64,000 nucleotides of DNA from Patagioenas fasciata (GCF_037038585.1 NC_092560.1:84925549-84989548), one strand, 5' to 3'. Numbered from the stretch's first letter, positions 28,401-41,849 are shown. The notes: generated by a model not told the origin, from the letters alone. Program-made: numbers and translations.

Positions 28401-30350
28401 GGATTTAGGCATCCAGCCCGTTCAGAGTCCCTTTTTGGCTCTTTAATCCCCAGTTGGATCTGGGACCTTGCTTTCTAAAAATGGAAATTAATATTAGAAG
28501 TCATTCCTTAACACATGTTTATTTTCCAATTTATAGAATGTACCTATTACATTCTCCAGACACATGTGCTTGATTATAATGATTATCATATGTATTTCTA
28601 AGGCACTCATCACCATAATATCAAATGTCATTATAGAAATTATGAAAGAGCATCAGCATTTCTTCCAAGGAAGAAGCCAGTTTCCTCTTTTCCCACCGCA
28701 TTAGTGAAATCACACAGATTAAACTGACTTTATGCCACTTTTGTTCCAGCGCAAGACAAAACAAGCGAGTCCCCAGTGAGATGTGCAATGCGCACCTGAA
28801 GCCAAGCGCTGCGGAGCCGGGGGGGCCGGGAGGCAGAGCCACAGAGCCGCTGGCCCCCTGCCCTGCCGGCCTGGCTCCAACACAAGGAGAATTAGCAGCA
28901 ACTTCTGAGGCAAAACCCGACTTAAAGACCTGGCGTGGGTCAGCAAGAAAGGAAGATGCCGCGGTGTTTTCTTACTTGGTGCTGGTGGGACCCGTGTGTG
29001 TTCTCCAGCGCTAGCTCTCTTTGTCCTTAATGAATAAAAAAGGCATTTGTTCTTTCTGAACGGCATCGCCTGCCCAAACCTCAAGGCTTGCAGCCCTGCT
29101 TCCTGCAGCGTGTAGGGGTTTAAGGTCTTGGCTTTGGGCACAGCTGAGCAGAAGAGCCCCTTGAGCCCCAGGCTTGGGTGCCGTGTCTGTGTGACGCGGG
29201 GGCGAAGCAGCAGGGAGGCTGCGTGTGGGTTGCTGACTTGGACTAAAACCTTGGTTTTAATTTCTTCGTGCCGTTTATGTGATTATTTTTGTGCTTCGTA
29301 TGCTCAAAAATCCCAGGAAAAAAGAAGAAAATCTTTTTTTCATTTTTGCTTTGCAAGTCACTTTGTAAAGAACCACTTTGGTGTCTTTAGAGGGCTTTAA
29401 ACCCACCTGTTTCCTCTGTAAAGCGCAGAGGAGGAAACAGGCGTGAGCGGCCAGCGCGGCACAGACCTTCGCATTCAGGAACGTGAAGTGAAACTAAATA
29501 TATTGGCCCCACATCTGGGACAAGTTTTTCAAGGAGGGTTTTTGCTCTCAAAGCGAAAAGATCTGTTCCATTCGTAGAAAGGTTGAAGGAAGGCAGAGAA
29601 GCCCCCACACAGCCAGCCCAGGGCAGCAGCGACGGCAGCAGGACGGAGAAAGGGGACCGAACCCAGGAGGCTGAGCTGGCGGCTCCGCATCGCCGCCTGC
29701 TCCCTCCCATCGCGGCGGGCACGTGTGGACACTCGAACGCCTCTAAGGTCACTTGGATAATGGAAAACTGCTCAGGATGATATCTAGCTCAGGCAGGGGC
29801 TCTTCTAAGGATTTAAACAACATCTATCTTCATTATTTTACACCCTTGTGTCTGTATGATTGATTCATGCTAAATTTTGTCTAATTGCTCAGAAGGTCTT
29901 AAGGACTGACATTTGGAGAGAGCCAAATGGGATGTCTGAGCTCCCCCTGCTGCTCTGCCACCGGCTCTCCTGGGCGGAAAATCCGGCATGGAAATGACGA
30001 GCTGCTTGGAGGTGGAGAACCTCTTGGTCCGTGTGTCTGGAGGGCGCCCGGGCCGCTGTGCTGTGTATTCAGAGCATCCGGCGCTCCTCCGGGTGGCCGG
30101 AGCTGCCGGGGCCCCGCGCCGCCCAGGTGGTTTGAGACAAAGAGCTCACGCAGATGGGCTTGGGTCGGGTTAGCGACAGAGCGTGTGCCTGGGCTTAACG
30201 GCGTTGAGGTGTTCAAGGCAAGGCGGCAATGGGCAGAGCTCTGTGCTGCTTAAACCCCCAAGAGGTGACATCTCACCTGCAACGTGGGCTCTGGGTCCCC
30301 AAAACCCTAATCATGGAGCCGAGCGCCTCTGCTCTGTGCTGTGTGTGGAT
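22491..30350. other. Intergenic DNA with GC-rich patches and AT-rich blocks
   Basis: No gene recognised. CpG-containing patches lie at about 22500-22760, 25120-25300 and 28090-28370. A pyrimidine-rich stretch is at about 23175-23235. AT-rich blocks at 26270-26420 and 28470-28740 look like conserved regulatory sequence. ORFs of 80-200 codons in the GC-rich patches overlap on both strands and show no domain. Confidence 0.55.
28470..28740. promoter_or_regulatory. Candidate conserved non-coding element
   Basis: AT-rich, non-repetitive DNA with several homeodomain/POU-like words (TTAAT, GATTATAATGATTATCAT) and E-box-like CACATGTG. It is flanked by GC-rich, faster-looking sequence. The call rests on composition only; no alignment was possible. 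Confidence 0.3.
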
Positions 30351-31108
30351 GGCACCCCAGGGCGGTGCTGTGCTGCCCCAAACCCAACACGGACGGTGGC
30401 ACCCCATGACAATGCTGTGCTGTCCCCAAACCCAACATGGACGGTGGCACCCCAGGGCAATGCTGTGCTGTCCCCAAACCCAACACGGAGGGTGGCACCC
30501 CAGGGCAATGCTGTGCTGTCCCCAAACCCAACACGGACGGTGGCACCCCAGGGCAATGCTGTGCTGTGTCCCCAAACCCAACACGGATGGTGGCACCCCA
30601 GGGCAATGCTGTGCTGTCCCCAAACCCAACACGGACGGTGGCACCCCAGGGCAATGCTGTGCTGTCCCCAAACCCAACACGGACGGTGGCACCCCATGGC
30701 AATGCTGTGCTGTCCCCAAACCCAACACGGATGGTGGCACCCCAGGGCAATGCTGTGCTGTCCCCAAACCCAACACGGACGGTGGCACCCCAGGGCAATG
30801 CTGTGCTGTCCCCAAACCCAACATGGACGGTGGCACCCCAGGGCAATGCTGTGCTGTGTCCCCAAACCCAACACGGAGGGTGGCACCCCAGGGCGATGCT
30901 GTGCTGTCCCCAAACCCAACACAGAGGGTGGCACCCCAGGGCGATGCTGTGCTGTGTCCCCAAACCCAACACGGAGGGTGGCACCCCAAGGCAATGCTGT
31001 GCTGTGTCCCCAAACCCAACACGGAGGGTGGCACCCCAGGGCGATGCTGTGCTGTGTCCCCAAACCCAACACGGAGGGTGGCACCCCAGGGCGATGCTGT
31101 GCTGTGTC
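30351..31108. repeat. 48/50 bp minisatellite, about 15-16 copies
   Basis: Each unit reads roughly CCCCAAACCCAACACGGA, then CGGTGGCACCCCAGGGCAAT, then GCTGTGCTGT. The period is 48 bp (16 codons), or 50 bp where an extra GT precedes CCCC. Late units (from about 30840) share CGGAGGG and GGGCGATG variants, while earlier ones share CGGACGG and GGGCAATG. This shows segmental homogenisation. All six frames are free of stops across most of the array, giving ORFs of 277-363 codons that I regard as artefacts. Confidence 0.97.
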
Positions 31109-34100
31109 CACGAAGCCCCTGCATCCCCCATGCACCCAGCACACCCCCCAGCTTTATTTATTCCTGTCTTTTCTCGCTTCAAAGGGGGTCAAATGTTATT
31201 CCCATTTCCAGGGCAGAACCTCCTCTGTCCCATTCTTCATCCTCTGCACAAAACCCCGTTTGTTTTTACTTTAATCCCGCGCATGCCTGAAAACGCTATC
31301 TGCTGGTATTATTTTGCCCCAGTATTATATTTTCTGAACAGATGTGCCTGAGCTATCTGGCAAGGGTTCCCTGGATTTTTAGTTTTGTTCTTTTCCGTCG
31401 CTGAACTTCAGTTAAAACGTCTGGACGTTTCAAATGCGGTTGGGCGCTGATTTAAGGCGAGAAATACTAGTAAGAAAAACATTAGAACAATTTAAACTAT
31501 TTTTAAAAATTCAATAAGCTCTCGAAGGTTTCATTGGGAACACGAGTCCTATTAACCAATTACTGAGTGCAGCCTCGAGAAATTCACATGTGTTTGGCTT
31601 GACAGGTAGCTTATTTTTCTCTTTATTGTTTACTCAGGCCCCGGTCCAGGAAAACCTTTGAGCACTTGACTTGCTGCAGGCGCTGAAAGGTTCCTTTTCT
31701 TTTCAGGGCATGAATTGCACGTTTTGGATAAGGGCATTGCGGAGGAGGTTTGGGGATGGAGGGCTCCGTGCACATGGGTCCTGTGTCAGGGATAACTGGG
31801 ATAGCTGGTAGGACAGGAGGCTGCAAAGGCAGGAAGAATGGGACTTGTTCTGGGTGGAGAGGAGAGCAAAAGGTGGGAATAAATCCATCCGTGTGCCAGC
31901 GGAGCAATAGGTAGAGAGGAAGAGCCAGCAGAAAGCGGTATGGCAAGGCAAATGCGCGCCAGGCTCTCGGCATTAGCTGCTCGTTATTTACGCGCTCAAA
32001 TGTCTGTGATCCAGTGCATGGACGCAAAAGCTGCGGAAAATATCTCCATTTTCAAACAGAGTTTTAATTATTTGTAAAGACTTCAATTGTTGAACAGATA
32101 ATGTCATGGATTGGTCCTCACAGTGTGAAGTGCAACCGTCCAGAACCCCCACAGTATTATAAATAGGCTTCGGAGCTGGGATTGATTGATGTTTGGCATA
32201 AAATCTATTCCTCTGAGCATGTATATTCCTTCTGTTCACCAGTTTCATACAAATATACTTGGGCTGATTTTTTATTCAAATCTCCAATTTATGTAGGGTT
32301 TAAACTGTTAAATATTTAAAGCCTTTTTCATCTTCTTTTTTTCTTCCCTCTTTTCTTTTAGAGGTAACTAAATCTCTTCCCTAACACAAACAAGACCCGG
32401 AGATTTAGCACATTCCTGTGGGGGAGAGAAAGGGTTTATTAATTATATTGAGACTCAAATAATATGCTTCCTTGACACTAATGTTCCATCAGTTCCAACC
32501 ACAAGTATCCTATGGGATAGCTTTAAAGCCTTTATCAGGGTCTAGATTACTGCATTTATGGCTCCATAGAAGGAAGAATTTAATGAACGGCACTCCGAGT
32601 TTGAACAGAGAACCGGAGATGGAGCGATGGCAGGCGTGGAAACGGTGACAATGAGGAGTTATTGCAGGGGAGTCTCTGGCACTCCGTGAGGAAACATCAA
32701 ATGAAATCAGTCTAATGTACCTGTGCGAGGATCTACGTCCATATCCGAGGCTCCTTGTTGCACCTCGTCTGCTTCTGACAGCCGAGATCTCGCAGGGCTC
32801 GCCTCTTTCGGGAGGTTTCCCTGCCAAAGTCTTACTTAGGTTTTCGCTTATCAAATCAATACACTCAGATAACTTCATCTTTGAATTTTTATGACATGGG
32901 TACTTTTGTTTCAGCCGCCCTTTTTTCCCTATCCTCAGCTAATACATTTAAATAGCATCACCCTTGTGGCTGTTACGAATTCATGTATGCAAGGCTTTGT
33001 ATTGCGGCGGCACCTCGACATCGCAGTCAGGAGGCGAGACCCCATTATGTCGCAGTTATTTTGGGTAGCAGAGTAAAATCGGGAGCCATAGCTGAAGGGA
33101 TGGCCGTATTGTATAGTTTATGTACACATATGGAAACCCAACACCATTAGCACAGCGATAAGAATGGCAAGACAAAAGTGAGATAACCTGACGTGTCTGT
33201 ATTGCGACTTGCGTTGCAAAGCGCCCCCCGGCCAGGGGAGACCCGTGCCCAGCAAATAAGGCAAAACTCCTCTCTAAATCAATACATCTAAGTAGTTCAC
33301 AGCAAGCGGAGTATCATTGGGAATTCTAATGTCTGAGCTTTTCACAGATGAGAAATACACAGTGTATCAGTTATTCAAGCATCAGCACTACCCCAAATCG
33401 ATTCTGGGGTGCCTGCTAGACAGGTTTGTAACGGAAGAGAAGCCAAATAGATCAGACTTGAAGAAAAGCCGGAGGGTGTTAGGGAGGCGATCAGGCTGCA
33501 GGTCGGGGAATTCTGGCCTAAAAAAGAGTTTTGGGCTCCTACTGCAGCCTTTGGAGAATCTGCTTGAATTTCAAAGGTGCCGAGGATCCAAGGGGACTGA
33601 CAAACGCTCCCGTCGATGGAGCCCAGAGCAGCAGGGCTGGCGAGCCCTGCCCTCACACGTCTCAGCGGCAATGAATCCTTGCATTATTTAGCGCCCCAAA
33701 CACATCTATAACGTTAGTTGTACACGTGTAGACTTCTCAAGCCGTTTTTCTCAACGCGTGAGACCTGTGCAAGGTCAGCTCACCAGCACCAGGGGAAAAT
33801 AGGTGTTCCGGGGCTCAGTGGAAGTTTAAACTAAGAATTAATTTGGATATTGTAGCATTTGACAAACCTCAGCTCCTGATGTCTCCCGCTCAGCCTTACT
33901 TTATAGGCACATCTGTTAGTTTAAAGCGTTTTGGGTTTATTGAAGAAGCCTTTACAAAGAAAAAACAGATGATGAAAATCTCATCTGTCAAAACTGTTAT
34001 TAAAACCGGTAACAGTGTGAGGTTGTGTTTAAATTGAAAGCATCGTTTATTTTTTATCAAACATTTTATAAACAATAACGTTTGAGAAGGATTTGGGAGA

Positions 34101-34584
34101 CCTGGAGAGCCCTCAACAAAACGCAGTTCGTTATGTGGCTTTGTTTAATGTGCGGAGAAGTGGTGGTGCTGCCACCCCTCGATGGGGGGACGGGAGCTGT
34201 GACAGTCACCTGTGCACAAACACCGGTCACAAGTCACAACCAGGGGTGTGGAACGGCTGGGAAGGGCTCGCATCGGGGGAAAGGACGATGGGGACAGCAG
34301 CTTCTCAGCCTTGGGCCTGGGTGAGAGCCAAGTTTGCAGTTTAATTATCACAATGAAGGAGGGATCTGACATCCCTCTCTGAACGGGGACCAGCGGATGG
34401 AGGGGGAGTCCAGCCCAAGGTTTGGGGTGCAGCTGTCCACACAAGGGCTGCGGTAAAGTTGCCTTGTGGATCAACCAGCTCATCCCTCTGCAAAGAACGG
34501 GAGAAGGAAAACCCCTCTGCTCCCTGCCCTGGTGCCCAGAGCCGCTTTGCATGGCCCAAAGCACCAGGCAGCATGGTGTAGGGG
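31109..34584. other. Intergenic unique DNA
   Basis: No gene recognised. AT-rich blocks at 31380-31620, 32030-32320 and 33690-34080 resemble conserved non-coding DNA. The stretch 31620-31960 has open frames on the minus strand (up to 134 codons) without a recognisable domain. Confidence 0.55.
32030..32320. promoter_or_regulatory. Candidate conserved non-coding element
   Basis: Unique AT-rich DNA with TTTAATTATTTG, ATTGATTGATG and TATAAATA words and no tandem structure. It is a plausible enhancer-type element by composition only. Confidence 0.3.
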
Positions 34585-34925
34585 AAAGGGGCGGGGGAAC
34601 GGGGCTGGGGAACGGGGCTGGGGAACAGGAGTGGGGAACGGGGCTGGGGAACAGGAGTGGGGAACGGGGCTGGGGAACCAGGGCTGGGGAACCAGGGCTG
34701 GGGAACGGGGCTGGGGAACCAGAACTGGGGAACCAGGGCTGGGGAATGGGGCTGGGGAACCAGGGCTGGGGAACCAGAACTGGGGAACCAGGGCTGGGGA
34801 ACGGGGCTGGGGAAGTGGGGCTGGGGAATGGGACTGGGGAACAGGGCTGGGGAACCGGGGCTGGGGAACGGGGCTGGGGAACTGGAACGGGGGAACTGGA
34901 GCTGGGGAACTGGGTGTGGGGAAGC
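34585..34925. repeat. 13-14 bp G-rich minisatellite (GGGGCTGGGGAAC), about 25 copies
   Basis: Units of GGGGCTGGGGAAC (13 bp) and AACCAGGGCTGGGG (14 bp), with AGGAGTGGGG and AGAACTGGGG variants. The plus strand is almost free of T and has about 50 closely spaced GGGG runs, so it meets the G-quadruplex rule throughout. ORFs in three frames (105-186 codons, Gly/Trp/Asn-rich) are by-products. Confidence 0.96.
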
Positions 34926-37900
34926 AGGGCTGGGTACCTGCTGCATGAAGATGGAGCCATTCCTAAGGCTCTGATCCTTTAATCTGCACATCCCAACCAA
35001 GAGCGGTCTCACCTGGACGGATCTGGGCCGGTCGCTGCACATTTCTGAGCAGCACTGAAAATTAGGCTTTTTTCCTTGCAGGTAATTTTGGCGTTTCCCC
35101 CTGCTCGTTATTCCTCTATGAGCCTCAGAGTATGGAAATCCATGGGAGGTTTCTAGACAAAGTCAATTCTGAAATTCAAAGGCAGGCTAATGTACCTTTC
35201 CAGAACTGCTATGGCAGGCATTTCTAAATGCTGCAGTGTCTTCATCTTCAGAAACTCTGGAAAAAGAACAGCGTTCTGGCATCTTTTCCTTAGATTCTCT
35301 GTTGAAATATGAGCACTTCACACTTGTGTTAAACAGAAGTGCCTTCGTCAGCCCGATCTGGGACAAGCTCCTGGAAGTTCATAAGGGTAGGGGATGGTTT
35401 TTGGGCAGAAGATATCACTAACATCACAAATAGTGTCTTTCCTGCAGGATTGCTAAATGGGGTTTAAATGAGTCAAAACAAGGTTCATAGAACAACTTTT
35501 ACATTGCAGAAAACTAAGCAAAAGAACATTTACAAACGACGCCATTGACTTTGTTGATCATTTTAATCCCTTGGCTGCTGTTGCAGACATTGATGGTTGA
35601 ATTAAACTAATGATGGGAAGATCTCGGAGGACTCGGCTGGCAAGTGGGAGCGGTGTTTTCCAAAACGCTCAGCATTAACCGAACTCCGCTCGGCTGGAGT
35701 CCGGCCCTGCTTTGTGCACATCTCCGTGCGCATCTTCTGCAGGCGGGGGTTTGGGATCCAGCTGTTCCTGTGCGGTTTCCTTGTATTGTTTCGCCGTAGA
35801 AAGAATGAAAGACAAAAGAAGCCCAAAAAGTTTTAGATATTTATTGCAAACTATCTGCTCTTTTTCAAGCCGGCCGTGATTTGAGGTCAGCCCACCCCTC
35901 CCTCTGTGCAATGTGGGCTTTCTGTGCTCTGTCTCCATTTACGGTTATTGCGTTGTAAACATGCAGCAAGCAGGAGTTATCATTTGCATATCTCTGAGAA
36001 TTAGCCAGAAAGCGTCTCTCTCCATCCATGATTTATACTGCGAGCGTGACAATCGGGAGTCTGCCCCAGTCCCCAACACCCTTTCAAGTAGCTGCCCTGA
36101 TCTCTGACCTGGAAGGCAGAACCGATTGAGATATGCACAGAAGACATTCAGTTATGAAGCAGAGATTAGCTGGGGATCAAGGAGCGATAAAGGAAGAGCA
36201 GCAGAAAGATAAATACTGAAGGAGGACTCTATCCATTAACCAGACCTGGGCTTACATTACAATATTTTATCTAATCCTACTCCAAACTTTGGAATTTATG
36301 TTCAAAATACTTCTGGTTTAGGTACGGCTTTAAAAAACCAAAATCTGATTCATGAGGTTTTGCAAGATCCAAGGTGCTTAGTTTGTCTCTTGGTGTGACT
36401 GGAAATTCGATTTTTCCAAAGTAAATCAAGGTCTTAGGACTGTTTGTTCCTGCCCATTCCGGTACCGCTGGGTGGTTGCAATGGGATTTTAAATCCACTG
36501 AGGCGTGGAGGGTTTGGGATAGCTGACTTTGCATACTGACTTCCATACACACATATATCGATATTTCCCGTTCATAACGAGCTAAACCAGCACATGTTGG
36601 AGATGGCCAGGTGGGGCTGTTCTCTTTTCCAGGAGCTGTGCCTGGTGCAGGTTCGTTGTTCAGAGCTGGGGAGCGAAGGCACTGCTGCCCTGGGCCGTTG
36701 TCCCCTTTGTTGTAAAATGCAGAGAACAATGAGAGAAGCAGGGAGCAGGAAGCTGGTAATTCCCCTAAGGGGTGCTTCCAAAGCACATCCTCCACCTGAG
36801 CTCTCCTCTTCCTCCCTGTGACGGGGTGGGGACTGGAAGCTCTTCCCGTTGCGCCGCTGCCCACGGGGTGCTCAGCTCTTCCCAGGCTCTTCGTTACAAA
36901 CTTCGGGAGATCCCTGCTCAAGTTCTGGGTAAAGCTTCTTCATACACAGAACCTTATATATCTATAAAGTGCGTAGCTTGGCAGTCGCATGTCACTGACA
37001 TGATGCTGATGCAAGAAGGTCATTCATGGCTTCACCTTTAATGGAGCCCCAAAAAAGGAGGAGTAGTGCACTGGGGTTTTTTGTATAACTCGCGTAATAA
37101 TTTGCAAATCTCTTCATAACTAAACCAGTCTTAGGAGCTGTGGAAAGGCCTCTGGGCAAGGCAGGGTCTTCACCTTTAAAGATCTGACGAGCATCCTCCT
37201 TTTCCTACAGCCTCTCATTCCTCCAGTCTTAGAGCTTCTGTAATTAATCCTGGTCGCTCTAGTTTTGCATTTTTGCACTTTAATGCTTAGAATTGCCTCT
37301 TCTGGATTTTACAACACAAATCCACATGTTTCTTGGCTACTTTTCAGCTGCTGCTGGTCGCGGCCCTCCACAGCTCGGAAGAAGTTATGCAATCTTGCCA
37401 ACGCTTAATTGCCCATGAGCTGAAAAGCTGCCGCATTGTTCAGTGTTACAGCGTGGCCTGGGCTCACGAGCCCTGCGTTGGGGGTGCCGGGTTCCGCTGG
37501 GACGGCGCTTCAGCCGCCGTTTGGAGATCTTTTGCCCGCTGAAGATACCCCGTGAGCAGAGGGTTTGATGTCTACAGACCATTCCAATTGCCCCCGACGC
37601 GGTGAGATCCAAGAGACCCCAGTGATGTGTCATTTCCCAGGCTGCGGTGCCAATGACCAGGGCAGCGTTTGGATTCGTTTTCCAATGGCACAATGCGCTG
37701 TGCTCAGGGTGTTGCAGAGCTGTACCACGAAGCAGGCTGGAGGACGTGCCAGCGGCGTGTTTCCCCGCTTTGGAGGGTCAGACGGCAGATCTGGCTGCTC
37801 AGCATCACTCAGCTCAGGGTAACCTGGCTGCCTGCCCGCGCCGTCTAGAGCCCCGAAGGGAGACAGGACTTCCCTGGGAGCTACAGGCAGGAAAAGCATC

Positions 37901-38721
37901 TTTTCTGGTCCTGTGGTACTTGACGTGCGTGGCGTGTTCTATCAAAAGATGTGCTCCAATGCCTATTTTGGGAAGCAGGCGATCAGATGGGAAGAGCGCG
38001 GCTCCGCAGCAGCCGTGGCTGCGAGGCACCACCGCGGAGCCACGCTCCCCGCCGCACGCTCCGCCAGCCCCGGCGCTCGGCTCCTCGCCTCTCAGCAGCG
38101 CCTTTGGCTGCCTCCTCCTCCTGACTTTCTATCCTTAGCACCATTCGCAGGCTTTCAGCTAGCTCACACTTCTCGCTCTCTAATCTTAGCGCCACTTCTA
38201 ACTATAGAGTGGCTTCGAGCTTCGGGGTCTCTCACTTTTGTTCGGGCTCTTCCTGGGACACGGCCAAGTAGGTGAAAGCCTGGCGAAGGGGGAGCGAGCT
38301 GTGCTGTGGGACGGCGCAGACCTCGTATGTGGCTTCTCTTCCACATGTTTCATGTGTTTCATATGCAGACTTGGGCTCGGCTTACTGAGGGAACAAGTAG
38401 CACATTGTCTTGATCTCTCTGTTCTTTTCCAATGTCCAGTTTTCATATCTAAATAAAGAAAGAGCCCTTCCTCATGCTTCCTTCTCATGGAGTACAAACC
38501 TAAACCTCGGCTTCATCTTTAAAACACTTCCACATCAGGATGTGCTGGCAAGGATAAGCCCTTACTCACATTTTATTGCAAATCTGTATGAACCCTGCCG
38601 AGTACCTCGTTCTATGGGAATTCTATGGCAGAACATACAGAACACAGAGTCCTTGGGTCCTGTCAGCTTGAGGAATCTGAATTAAGGTTGCTTTGCTTCC
38701 TACCATGGTTCGGCAAACTCA
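34926..38721. other. Intergenic unique DNA
   Basis: No gene recognised. Mixed composition, with a GC-rich patch at about 37960-38110. The 214-codon minus-strand ORF at 36277-36921 has no recognisable domain and crosses ordinary-looking DNA. I judge it random. Confidence 0.55.
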
Positions 38722-38973
38722 TTGGTTTGGTTTGGTTTGATTTGGTTTGGTTTGATTTGGTTTGGTTTGGTTTGGTTTGGTTTGGTTTGGTTTGGTTTGG
38801 TTTGGTTTACTTTGGTTTGGTTTGCTTTGCTTTGCTTTGCTTTGCTTTGCTTTGCTTTGGTTTGGTTTGCTTTGGTTTGGTTTGCTTTGGTTTGGTTTGG
38901 TTTGCTTTGCTTTGCTTTGCTTTGCTTTGGTTTGCTTTGCCTTGCTTTGCTTTGCTTTGCTTTGCTTTGGTTT
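38722..38973. repeat. TTTGG/TTTGC pentanucleotide array, about 50 units
   Basis: The left part (to about 38830) is nearly pure TTTGG with a few TTTGA. The right part mixes blocks of TTTGC and TTTGG. The plus strand is almost free of A. ORFs such as FGLVWFGLVWF and its reverse (KQSKAKQSKPNQ) come only from the repeat. Confidence 0.98.
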
Positions 38974-40729
38974 TCCTCCCTTGTACAAATTCAAATGAAG
39001 ACAGTGTCTGGAGGGACCCTCATTTCTGCATTGCTCAGACTCTCCTGAGGAGCACAGAAGGAAGTCGAGTAGCTTCGCTTAATGAATAAAATAAAGCGGT
39101 GGAGAAATACTGTCTCTCAGATAACCAGAAGGACCTCAAGACATCTTCGAGTCATTAAAAATGAACTAAACATCTTCCTGGCTCGCTCGTACCTACCTGA
39201 ATTGTGATCCATGGGAGGAGATGAATTTGGCATGTCGTAGTGAAGAGAAATGTGGATACAGTATGGATAATTCAACTCATGCTATATTTATGGGAAAGTT
39301 ATGTGAGGTGCTCCAAAGCATGATAGTAAAGGTCTGTCTTTACCATCCCCTTAAAAGAGAGAATCACCAGTTCAGTAATACTTCTTGACACGTAGTATTG
39401 ATCACAGTTCGGAACGAATCACAGATACTTGGAAATAACTGAAACAGGAGTAAAAGCGAAAACCTGTGTACAATCCCATGTGGCCAGATTTATCAGCGCT
39501 CTACGTGAAAACCAGTTGGTTTAGTCTCAGAAAATCCAGGTTCCCTCTCTAATTAATGGGAGAGACTGGGCTGCTGAGGGGGGACTTGTCCTGCCCCACA
39601 TTGCCTTGCTGTGCACTGAACAAACCAAACCTTTCTGCAGGTACAAGACTGCACAGGGCGCTTGAATTCTGCCTGTGCAGAGGACCAGAGAAATCACTGG
39701 AGTTGTAAAAATGCTCATCAGGGATGGGTTTTTTGGGGGGTATTTTGTTTGTTTGATTGATTTTTTAAATTTTGATTTATTTAAATCTGTTTCCACGCAT
39801 GTCATTCCCGGCATACTGCGATGCAAAGGGTTGCAGCACCAGCCAAGGAGGCAATAGGTGGTGGTGGAACGTGGAGCTGGAAGCCACGAGTTGAATCTGC
39901 TGCGCCTTCTCTTTCCCCTCGTTATCCTCGCAACCCTCCTCGTTCTCTATTTCCATCCTCGTTCACCATTTCCAAACGTAGTTACTAAACCCGTGTCCTC
40001 TGATGTGAATCTTAATTCAGCTCCAACAGTCGGGTTGCCCATTGCGGTGGACGCTCTGCTGCTGCACAAAACCAGGGTGGGAGACACCCAAGAGCCACGG
40101 GGCCAGCGGACACTGGGTTGTAACCCGGGTACAGTCGGCGAACCTGAGCAGACACCGTGCGTCACTGTCAAATGTCTCCTTGTTCCCTTTTGCAGTTCGG
40201 TACGTGGTGGGAAACCACTATTAAAATCATAATAATTGCGATGTTTACTGGGTAGCTCGAGCGCTACCAGACTGGGAGGAAATGCCTTGTTCAGGCTCAT
40301 TTTCAGTGGAGCAGCCAGAGGCCTCGGGAAAACTACAGCCAGCCCTTTTTATAATAAAATAGCCTTGTAATATTTATTAATGTGAGAAGCGCAGTTAAAT
40401 GTTTGATGAAAGAGCTATTGTATGCTTGGGTTTACAGTAAACAGTTAAAGCTCTTCAAGCGAAGCTGAAGCAAGTGGAGTATTTGCTTAGATTTGGCAAG
40501 AAGAAATATTGTAAATAATTCAGAGGGTGTAATTTGATTCTAGATTTTTCTGGGCTGCGTGGCATATGGCCCTTCTGGTCGTGTTTCCTTGAGCTTTGCT
40601 GCCTCCCTTTCCTAACTCTGCGATTAAAGCTGCGGGTCAGGCGGGGATTAAGCAGAGAGGAGGTTGGTGCCACGGGGACGAGGTGCCCGGGAGACACATC
40701 CCAACTCTCATTTTGGGAGCTTTTCCTGT

Positions 40730-41000
40730 AGAACTCCTCGGGCGAATGGGGCTGTGTGAGCGCTGAGTGTTATTATTTATTAGGCACATACATTCCGTAA
40801 TTACTTTGCAAATATGATCATTATATTTGAAGTTACGGAGTACTTCAAACATTAATTGCCACATAACTTGCAGATTTCAGATCTGATACACAAAGCTAAT
40901 CATCAGTCATTAAGTATTAAAGAAGAGAGCACTGGAAATTTATTAAATTACTTCAGATCGCTGATTAAACGTCATCTTTGGAAATTCCTGAAAGCCTACT
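40730..41000. promoter_or_regulatory. Candidate conserved non-coding element
   Basis: AT-rich unique sequence with repeated homeodomain-type cores (TAATTA, ATTAAT, TTAATT) and no repeat structure. Assigned by composition only. Confidence 0.3.
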
Positions 41001-41849
41001 GAGATTCGCTTCTGAGTGACCATTGGGGATCGAGGCCTGAAACACAGCCGAACGCTTTCATTCCCGGGGGGATCACGGGCCTGTGACCCACAAAATGCTC
41101 CTTCTCTGGAGCCCGGAGCAAAGTCTTAAACCTGGGTATTTCTTGTGTTAATGCTTGGATAACAGATCTTGCTGCTTGTTAGCTGGGAGAAGCACAAGCC
41201 CCGTTTTGTGGGCTCTGTCCTTTCCCGGAGCACTCCCAGGTTAATTCAGAGTCACAAACTCTATTTTAAAGCCACGCGTTTAGTTCACAACCCCACTTAG
41301 GAAAATGGCGTTTTAAACCGGGTTTGTACTGTTTCAGAGTAATCATTCACAAACGATCTGAGCGAACGGTTAAAGCTCTCGAGTTTTGCAGCTGAAGTTG
41401 GCAGCAAAAAGCCCCCGTTTCACTGGGCAATAATCAGTTTGCATTGCTGCCTTCCCTTCGCTGGCAGCCGGCGTTACCGGCTCAAACAAGGCAAAGATCT
41501 TGGTTAGGATCCACCGAGAAATCCACTTGAAAATATCCTTCAAAGAAACAGAATGTTTAGTGTTCATTTCGTTTATCTTTTCATTGATTTGTAGCGTATT
41601 AGGCTTTTTAAAGGATTTACGTGCAAAACAAAATTGACTTATATTCACTTCTTGGTGACTGATATTTTGGATTCACGTGCCACGTAAAAATCCATCGTTA
41701 AAAAAGTCCATTTGAAACAGATAGAGGCAAATTATAGTAAAACCACCAAAGCAGTCGTGCAGTATGTATTTTTAATTTGGTAGGCAGGTTTTTCGGGAGG
41801 CAACCTCCTTCCGAATGTGTCTTTTCCCACGAAGACCTCACGTAGCGTT

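Noticed and set aside
30183..31351. Six overlapping ORFs of 277-363 codons
   Set aside because: All derive from the stop-free 48-bp unit read in six frames.
36277..36921. 214-codon minus-strand ORF
   Set aside because: No recognisable domain or exon signals. It is a candidate for a database check but not supportable as a gene.
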